Assembly: GCA_913057815.1 (NCBI GenBank)
Contig: CAJXOV010000014.1
Location: 1 to 13,338, forward strand
Length of the DNA stretch: 13,338 nt
Origin: an uncultured Flavobacteriales bacterium
Lineage (GTDB): Bacteria; Bacteroidota; Bacteroidia; Flavobacteriales_D; Sanyastnellaceae
Direction: 5' to 3'
Part shown: in pieces, positions 7,922-13,338 of the stretch
Position numbering within the stretch: position 1 is the stretch's first letter
Layout: every line of letters begins with the position of its first letter
The notes under the pieces: generated by a model
What the model saw: the letters and a program-made list of their open reading frames with translations, nothing else
Database searches by the model: none
What the model was told of the DNA's origin: nothing
Position numbers and translations under genes: made by a program

Positions 7922-9154
7922 ATGGCTGAGATTGTAAAAATGCCCAAACTAAGTGATACCATGACTGAAGGCGTGGTAGCTGAATGGCATAAAAAAGTAG
8001 GAGATCCTGTAGAATCGGGTGAACTTTTAGCTGAAATAGAAACAGATAAAGCTACTATGGAATTTGATTCTTTCCAGGATGGAGTTTTATTACACATAGG
8101 AGTTCAAACTGGAGAAACCGCTCCTGTAGATTCAATACTTGCAATTCTAGGAAAAAAAGGAGAAGATATAGCTGAGTTACTAAAAAGTGACTCTGCACCC
8201 TCTGCTCCTGCAGAAGAAACACCTGCCCCTAAGGTGGAAGTTTCTGCACCAGCACCTACTCCTGTAGCTGTAGCTTCTGCTCCAGTAGCAGAAATGACTC
8301 ACAGCGCTAACGGTAGAATTAAGGCATCTCCACTGGCCAAGAAAATGGCAAGTGATAAAGGGATAGATTTAGGTTCAGTAGCCGGAAGCGGAGACGGAGG
8401 AAGAGTAGTAAAAAGAGATATCGAAAGTTACTCAGGATCTTCAGCACCAGCTGCTTCTAGATCTACTGTAGGAGTAGAATCCTATACAGAAGAGAATGTA
8501 TCTCAAATGAGAAAAGTGATAGCTAAAAGACTTGCAGAAAGCAAGTTTACGGCTCCTCACTTCTATCTTACTATGGATATTGATATGGATAATGCCATGA
8601 CTGCTAGAGCTAGTCTTAAAGCCAATAACATTAAAGTTTCATTTAATGACATGGTTATTAAAGCAACTGCCGTTTCATTAAGGAAACATCCTAAGATAAA
8701 TTCTAGTTGGTTAGGAGATAAAATTAGATACAATGAGCATGTTCACATTGGTGTAGCAGTAGCTGTAGACGAAGGGTTATTAGTGCCTGTAGTTAGACAT
8801 GCAGATACTAAACCTATGTCGGAGATTAACGCTGAAGTATTTGATTATGCCACACGTGCTAGAGATAAAAAACTCCAACCGCATGAATGGGAAGGAAACA
8901 CGTTCACTATATCTAACTTAGGTATGTTCGGAATAGAAGAGTTTACGGCCATAGTAAATCCACCTGACGCATGTATTCTAGCTGTTGGAGGAATCAGAAA
9001 AGAGCCTGTAGTAAAAGATGGACAAATAGTAGTCGGGAATAGAATGAAAGTCACACTTTCATGTGATCATCGAGTAGTAGATGGAGCTACTGGTTCACAA
9101 TTCCTTCAAACACTAAAAGGAATGCTTGAAAACCCTATTATGATGATAGCTTAA
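7922..9154 (+). CDS. pdhC: Pyruvate dehydrogenase E2, dihydrolipoamide acetyltransferase
   Basis: E2 forms the core of the pyruvate dehydrogenase complex and transfers acetyl from lipoyl-lysine to CoA. The 410-residue protein has one lipoyl domain (about 1-78) with the lipoylated Lys43 in ETDKATME. An Ala/Pro-rich flexible linker follows (about 91-124), then a peripheral-subunit-binding domain (about 131-168, RIKASPLAKKMA to GGRVVKRDIE) and a short linker. The catalytic domain (about 188-410) carries the active-site DHRVVDG (His383, Asp387). Many Bacteroidota homologues have two lipoyl domains and exceed 500 residues; this one has one. There is no Shine-Dalgarno site before the ATG, which lies 28 bases after pdhA. 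A hairpin terminator 25 bases beyond the stop closes the unit. Confidence 0.95.
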   Translation: MAEIVKMPKLSDTMTEGVVAEWHKKVGDPVESGELLAEIETDKATMEFDSFQDGVLLHIGVQTGETAPVDSILAILGKKGEDIAELLKSDSAPSAPAEETPAPKVEVSAPAPTPVAVASAPVAEMTHSANGRIKASPLAKKMASDKGIDLGSVAGSGDGGRVVKRDIESYSGSSAPAASRSTVGVESYTEENVSQMRKVIAKRLAESKFTAPHFYLTMDIDMDNAMTARASLKANNIKVSFNDMVIKATAVSLRKHPKINSSWLGDKIRYNEHVHIGVAVAVDEGLLVPVVRHADTKPMSEINAEVFDYATRARDKKLQPHEWEGNTFTISNLGMFGIEEFTAIVNPPDACILAVGGIRKEPVVKDGQIVVGNRMKVTLSCDHRVVDGATGSQFLQTLKGMLENPIMMIA

Positions 9155-9178
9155 TTAGTATAAGCTATTTAAAGAATT

Positions 9179-9209
9179 AAAAGGCTATTACTACGTAATG
9201 GCCTTTTTT
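9179..9209 (+). terminator. Intrinsic terminator after pdhC
   Basis: A 13-base-pair stem (9179-9191 with 9195-9207) around a 3-base loop (TAC at 9192-9194), with a single G-U wobble (9186 with 9201). It ends in six T residues at 9204-9209. The outer A/T pairs make it near-symmetrical, so it might work weakly in reverse, but the only minus-strand gene downstream ends at 9514. It separates pdhA-pdhC from the small gene at 9242. Confidence 0.9.
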
Positions 9210-9241
9210 GTATCTTAACATTTCATCAAATTCAATTCCTC

Positions 9242-9499
9242 ATGGGGCCTGTTAAATCATTTCAAAACAACTACCTAGAGAATCTCAACAAACGCAGAAA
9301 ACCAAAGAGGGAATCATTTGGAGCAAGCTCAAAGAAAACTGTCGAAGGAATAATTCCCAACCAGACACTAACTCAAGAGCTACGTGAAGAAATACGAACT
9401 GAATCCAAGAGAGAAAACGTAAGCATAAAAAGAAGGCTAGCAATAGTTTACACTATTCTAGCTTTAATTCTTTCAGCCGCAGTTTTATACTACTGTTAA
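9242..9499 (+). CDS. Small unrecognised membrane protein, C-terminal anchor
   Basis: An 85-residue product I do not recognise. Residues 1-64 are hydrophilic and very basic (NKRRKPKRESFG at 16-27, ESKRE at 54-58, KRR at 63-65). Residues 66-83 (LAIVYTILALILSAAVLY) form one membrane-spanning helix, followed by YC and the stop. The basic residues before the helix predict the N-terminal part stays in the cytoplasm, with the C-terminal Cys at or beyond the far side. It starts 33 bases after the pdhC terminator, so it needs its own promoter, and none is clear. It ends 14 bases before the convergent heme-copper gene. Length, composition and ATG start support a real gene; function is unknown. Confidence 0.65.
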   Translation: MGPVKSFQNNYLENLNKRRKPKRESFGASSKKTVEGIIPNQTLTQELREEIRTESKRENVSIKRRLAIVYTILALILSAAVLYYC

Positions 9500-9513
9500 A
9501 AGTTCTTTCTTCT

Positions 9514-11079
9514 TTATTTAACGATAAATTTCCCAGAAGACAGTTCACCATCAATTCGCAATGAATAATAGTAAACTCCTGAACTGAAGTCAGTAACATC
9601 TAACGAATATTTAGATACTCCTTGAGTAACAGGTTCTTTATCGATTACTTTATTTACCAATCCACCAATTCCATCATATACATACAAACTGGTATTTGAA
9701 GTAGATTTCAAATCAAAAGAAAATGTCACTTCTTCCGAAACCGGATTTGGATAGACATTAATCACCCCTTGATTCTCAACCTGAATTTCAGTTAAAGAAG
9801 CTGGCAAAGCAGTTAACTCTGTTAGATTTATATTTTCATCACCGTCTACGTAATCTAAATAGTGGAAATAAACCAAGAACATCTCATCCGATGTATTTAA
9901 CCCTGCTCCTACATTCTGAGGTGGATCATTTGGGTTGTGCGGGTTCGTGCTTGTATTATTGTAAGTTCCATTTGCATAAAATGTAGAACCTGGTGGAATA
10001 TGTTGAATGCTTTCAAAGAAGTAGAACTCTTGCCATTCAAAATCCCAATGAGGAATTTTAATTAATGGAATCGTCTCGTCATCACTAGTGACAGCATAAC
10101 TATTAATATACTCTCCTAATAAATGCATGTGAGGAAAGACGCTTAGAACAGATATATCTTGAAAAATCGGCCCATATTGAGCCATCACCTCTTCCTGAGT
10201 GTTTGCTTGAATGTTAAAAGTCCAATTATCCAACAGAGGATAAGTTAGCACTTCTCTCATTTCAACATCATCTTCATAGAAAAATAGTCTGATTTTAGTT
10301 TGATCTATTTCACCAGCACTTCCATGCGGATAATGCAAAGCCATAACAATATTAGACCCCGCAGGAACTGTAATACCCATATTTATATCATCTCCATTGC
10401 TAGGGAAAACCGTTGGAACAGCTCCAGGAGTATATCCTCCTATTAAACCTTCATCGTTATTAGGACCTACGCATTGACCACTAAAATCTGTAGGATATGT
10501 ACCAGTTTCATCAATATAAATTAGACAATGATGCAGAATAGATGGGTTACCAGGAACTACCTCGTATGCTTTTAATTTTTTATCTGCTGTCAACCCAGTT
10601 GGAAGTGATATACATATGTAATCATCCTGATTAAAAGTGGCTGTACTAGTATATGGCTCCATGGTCAGTTCTAAATCAGGCACAGCTTGAATAAATCCTT
10701 CATTAGAATATACAGGTGGAGGAGGTGCATCTGCCAAATCACCTTGAGTCATCCCATCATCTAACCATGCCAAAAGAGTACTTTTTTCAATGGCACTCAA
10801 CTTACGACTATGGGCATATGTCTGATAAGTATCATCAGCAGTCCAAGGTGGCATATAATCATCAGAAACAGCTTCTTCAATAGAGCCAGCATTATTTAAT
10901 ACACTTTCATAATCCATCAAAGAAAATGGAGCTATTCCATTATCATTATGACATGCGGTGCAATTTTCAAAAACAATTTCAGCCGCATCATCTGACCAAG
11001 TAAGCTGGGCAAAAGAAGAGTGAGAGATAAACAGAATTAGAATGAAGCCTAATAGGCTTGGGATAGAGAATTTTAGCAT
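9514..11079 (-). CDS. Secreted cytochrome c / PHM-like copper monooxygenase with T9SS sorting domain
   Basis: A 521-residue exported protein with three modules. Signal peptide: 1-25, cleaved after FAQ. Heme c module: 28-115 with CTACH (Cys40, Cys43, His44) and a probable axial Met76 in DYMPPW. Copper module: about 130-412, resembling the copper type II ascorbate-dependent monooxygenase (PHM/DBM) fold. All six ligands can be placed: His183-His184 (LHHCLIY) and His249 (LHYPHG) for the CuH-type site, His317 and His319 (FPHMHLLG) and Met400 (DEMFLVYF) for the CuM-type site. C-terminal T9SS type A sorting domain: about 438-521 (VYPNPVSEE to GKFIVK), the kind removed by PorU. Substrate is unknown. 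The gene stands alone, divergent from recG (112-base spacer) and convergent with the small membrane gene. Domain calls are firm; hydroxylase activity is inferred from the ligands. Confidence 0.9.
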   Translation of the reverse strand: MLKFSIPSLLGFILILFISHSSFAQLTWSDDAAEIVFENCTACHNDNGIAPFSLMDYESVLNNAGSIEEAVSDDYMPPWTADDTYQTYAHSRKLSAIEKSTLLAWLDDGMTQGDLADAPPPPVYSNEGFIQAVPDLELTMEPYTSTATFNQDDYICISLPTGLTADKKLKAYEVVPGNPSILHHCLIYIDETGTYPTDFSGQCVGPNNDEGLIGGYTPGAVPTVFPSNGDDINMGITVPAGSNIVMALHYPHGSAGEIDQTKIRLFFYEDDVEMREVLTYPLLDNWTFNIQANTQEEVMAQYGPIFQDISVLSVFPHMHLLGEYINSYAVTSDDETIPLIKIPHWDFEWQEFYFFESIQHIPPGSTFYANGTYNNTSTNPHNPNDPPQNVGAGLNTSDEMFLVYFHYLDYVDGDENINLTELTALPASLTEIQVENQGVINVYPNPVSEEVTFSFDLKSTSNTSLYVYDGIGGLVNKVIDKEPVTQGVSKYSLDVTDFSSGVYYYSLRIDGELSSGKFIVK

Positions 11080-11166
11080 GAAATAAAGTTAGACAATTTT
11101 AGCTTCCACGCAGAAGAGTCTTACTTTTTTAACGAACTCTATCATTATGCTTTTAAAATTCTTCAA

Positions 11167-11184
11167 GCCGCACTAACTTGCGGC
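11167..11184. repeat. GC-rich hairpin just upstream of recG
   Basis: GCCGCA (11167-11172) and TGCGGC (11179-11184) form a perfect 6-base-pair GC-rich stem with a 6-base loop, ending 7 bases before the recG ATG. It stands out from the AT-rich spacer. There is no T-run after it on the plus strand, so it is not a classic terminator. In a recG mRNA it would sit where the ribosome binds. It may be a regulatory fold or a copy of a small dispersed palindrome. Confidence 0.6.
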
Positions 11185-11191
11185 AGGTTAA

Positions 11192-13313
11192 ATGAGCTCA
11201 ATAAAAACAACAAGTATACTAGGAACTCCTATCGAGTTTTTAAAAGGTGTAGGCCCTAAAAAGGCAGACCTTTTAAAAACCGAGCTTCAGATCTATACTT
11301 ATCGGGACTTGTTAGAGCACTATCCTTTCAGATACATAGACAAATCTCAATTTCATCGAATATCTGAGATTCAATCTGACGCTCTTCCTGTTCAAGTCAA
11401 AGGAAAGTTTAAGATTATAAAAGAAGTTGGTCTTGGAAACAAGAAAAGGCTTAATGCCACTTTTGAAGATGAATCTGGAGAAATAGAATTAGCTTGGTTT
11501 AAAGGAGTTCAATGGGTAAGGAACGGATTAAGTTATGATGAGGAATTTGTAGTTTATGGAAAGCCTAAAAAGTTTAAAAACTCTTGGTCTATCTCACACC
11601 CTGAAGTTACCAAGGTAAATGAGGCTAAATTAAAACTGACTCCTTTTAAGCCTGTATATAGCAGCACAGAAAAATGCAACCGAACAGGTTTAAACTCTCA
11701 AGGAATTGAAAGTTTAGTCATAAATCTCCTCCAATTAATAAGACATCAGGTTCCAGAAACTCTTCCATCTGAAATTCTAGCGAACTACAAATTACCCTCT
11801 AAAGAAGAAGCCTCTGTTCATGTTCATAGGCCGAGAGCATTGGCCCTATTGCAACGCTCGTTAACTAGGTTAAAACTAGAAGAGCTTTTATTTCTGCAAC
11901 TCATCCTTGTTTCCAACAAAGTAAAAGTGACCACTAAAATGAAAGGAGTCACATTCGAAAAAGTAGGAAAGCTTTTCACCGAATTCTATGAAAATGGTAT
12001 CCCATTCGATTTGACAGGTGCTCAAAAAAGAGTGCTAAAAGAAGTAAGACAAGATGTACGTTACGGGGCGCATATGAACCGGTTAATTCAGGGTGATGTG
12101 GGAAGCGGAAAGACCATCGTAGCCTTGTTGACTGCTCTTTTAGGAATCGATAACAATTATCAAGTTTGTTTAATGGCTCCTACAGAAATATTGGCCATTC
12201 AGCATTTCGAAGGAATATCTGAACTCTTGAAAGACTTTCCGATTACGGTGAAGCTTTTAACAGGAAGCACACCTAAATCTAAACGTAGAATAATCCATGA
12301 AGATTTAGAAAGTGGTGCGTTGCAATTTCTTATTGGAACCCATGCGTTACTGGAGCCTGTAGTGAATTTTAAAAACTTAGGCCTGGCGATTATAGACGAG
12401 CAGCATAGGTTTGGTGTAAAACAAAGAGCTCGACTTTGGAAAAAAGCAGCCATTACTCCTCATGTATTAGTTATGACAGCAACCCCTATCCCAAGGACTT
12501 TGGCCATGACTTTATATGGTGATCTAGATGTTAGTACTATAGATGAGCTTCCTCCGGGAAGAAAGCCAATAAACACAAAACATAAAACAGATAGCAGTCG
12601 ATTGCAGGTCTTTGGTTTTATAGAATCCGAAATTAAGAAAGGACGCCAAGTTTATGTGGTATATCCGTTAATAGAAGAATCTGAAAGCGAACAGCTTTCA
12701 GAACTAAAAGATCTTTATGATGGACATGAGGCCCTCGAAAAAAGATTCCCAAGGCCAGAATATCAAATTAGCATTGTGCATGGAAGGCAAAGAGCCTCTG
12801 ACAAGGAATATGAGATGAACCGTTTCATAAATAATGAGACTCAAATTTTAGTAGCCACTACTGTGATAGAGGTAGGAGTTAATGTGCCAAATGCTTCTGT
12901 TATGGTCATAGAAAATGCAGAAAGATTTGGGTTATCTCAGCTTCACCAGTTAAGAGGAAGAGTAGGCCGTGGTGCGGAGCAAAGTCATTGTATTCTTATG
13001 ACCGGCAAGCTTAAATCACCTGAATCCAAGAAAAGAATTCAGACTATGTGTTCTACAAACGATGGGTTTGAAATAGCTCAAGTTGATTTAGAAATAAGAG
13101 GCCCAGGTGATATTATGGGAACTCAACAAAGCGGTGCCTTGGATTTAAAAATAGCTGACTTAGCGGTAGACCAGAGAATTTTAGCAAAAGCCCGTGAGTT
13201 AGCAGTAAACATCTTAAATGATGACGAAGATTTGACCAAGCCTAAACACACTTCTTTGAATCAAGAACTCCAGCGATTAAAAGCCTTTAGGCCTAACTGG
13301 GGGAATATTAGTT
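11192..13313 (+). CDS. recG: ATP-dependent DNA helicase RecG, stop codon missing
   Basis: RecG remodels stalled replication forks and Holliday junctions. The frame is open from ATG 11192 through 707 whole codons to the right-hand adapter. The N-terminal part has EFLKGVGPKKADLL and the wedge/OB region (to about residue 190). Helicase motifs follow: GDVGSGKT Walker A (Lys307), APTEILA, DEQHRFG (402-408), MTATPIPRTLA, a VVYPLIEESE strand, VATTVIEVGVNVP, and QLRGRVGRG. After these comes RGPGDIMGTQQSG of the RecG C-terminal region. The last residues (NWGNISS) correspond to where Bacteroidota RecG proteins normally end, so probably only the stop and at most a few codons are lost. The frame runs on into the adapter as VSYTHLR, which is not real. 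The gene is divergent from the heme-copper gene, with a hairpin before the start. Confidence 0.95.
11236..11280. repeat. 13-bp perfect inverted repeat within 5' end of recG
   Basis: GTTTTTAAAAGGT (11236-11248) and ACCTTTTAAAAAC (11268-11280) are perfect reverse complements separated by 19 bases. They encode the conserved FLKG and ADLLK parts of the RecG N-terminus, so coding constraint may explain them. On mRNA they could fold into a stem about 45 bases into the coding sequence. Confidence 0.55.
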
Positions 13314-13338
13314 CTGTCTCTTATACACATCTCCGAGC
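13314..13338 (-). other. Nextera read-2 adapter (library artefact)
   Basis: Not genomic. 13314-13332 is the reverse-complement Tn5 mosaic end CTGTCTCTTATACACATCT, and 13333-13338 (CCGAGC) begins the Nextera read-2/i7 arm. Genomic sequence ends at about 13313, within or at the end of recG. Confidence 0.98.

Noticed and set aside
9495..9522. GTTAAA/TTTAAC inverted repeat between the two convergent genes as a terminator
   Set aside because: Only six weak A/T-rich pairs with a 16-base loop; too unstable to call.
12199..12453. Minus-strand open frame of 84 codons inside recG
   Set aside because: It overlaps the conserved helicase motifs entirely and has no independent evidence.
13314..13338. RecG reading frame continuing to the window edge (VSYTHLR)
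   Set aside because: These codons are adapter. The genomic part already reaches the usual end of the family.
1..13338. CRISPR arrays, tRNA or rRNA genes, insertion sequences, prophage or defence genes
   Set aside because: No regularly spaced repeats, cloverleaf-like intergenic regions, transposase or integrase frames were seen. The only transposon sequence is the library Tn5 end. No gene-free stretch exceeds 300 bases.

Overview
The window is AT-rich DNA from a member of the Bacteroidota, most likely a Flavobacteriales-type marine or aquatic bacterium. It carries type IX secretion (T9SS) genes (porU, porV), a cargo-like protein with a T9SS C-terminal sorting domain, Bacteroidota-type -7 motifs (TATATTTG, TATTTTTG) upstream of genes, few Shine-Dalgarno sites, and a pdhA-pdhC pair without pdhB. 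Species-level placement is not possible by eye. Both ends are sequencing-library sequence, not genome. Positions 1-42 are an i5 index plus the Nextera read-1 adapter, and 13314-13338 are the Nextera read-2 side. Genomic DNA is therefore only about 43-13313, and the first and last genes are cut by the library fragment.

Layout. 43-2935 (+) is the T9SS sortase PorU, missing its N-terminus. 2989-4278 (+) is the outer-membrane shuttle protein PorV, and 4284-4763 (+) is IspF of the MEP isoprenoid pathway. These run in one direction and meet, 4 bases apart, an opposing two-gene unit: a VTC-type polyphosphate polymerase (5438-6199, -) overlapping by 20 bases a DUF4956 membrane protein (4768-5457, -). 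Divergent from that pair are a cytidine deaminase (6275-6769, +), then pdhA (6823-7893, +) and pdhC (7922-9154, +), closed by a strong intrinsic terminator at 9179-9209. A small unrecognised membrane protein follows (9242-9499, +). It converges with a secreted protein (9514-11079, -) that joins a c-type heme motif, a PHM-like two-copper monooxygenase and a T9SS sorting domain. Divergent from it is recG (11192-13313, +), complete apart from its stop codon.

How the genes relate. PorU and PorV are the enzyme and carrier that remove the C-terminal sorting domain and deliver cargo to the cell surface. The heme-copper protein at 9514-11079 is a plausible cargo of that route. The polyphosphate polymerase and DUF4956 protein look like one membrane-coupled functional unit. 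PdhA and PdhC are two of the pyruvate dehydrogenase subunits; E1-beta and E3 must be elsewhere. IspF, cytidine deaminase and RecG are housekeeping functions. Most of the window is conserved core genome. The least-described parts are the polymerase/DUF4956 pair and the heme-copper fusion protein.
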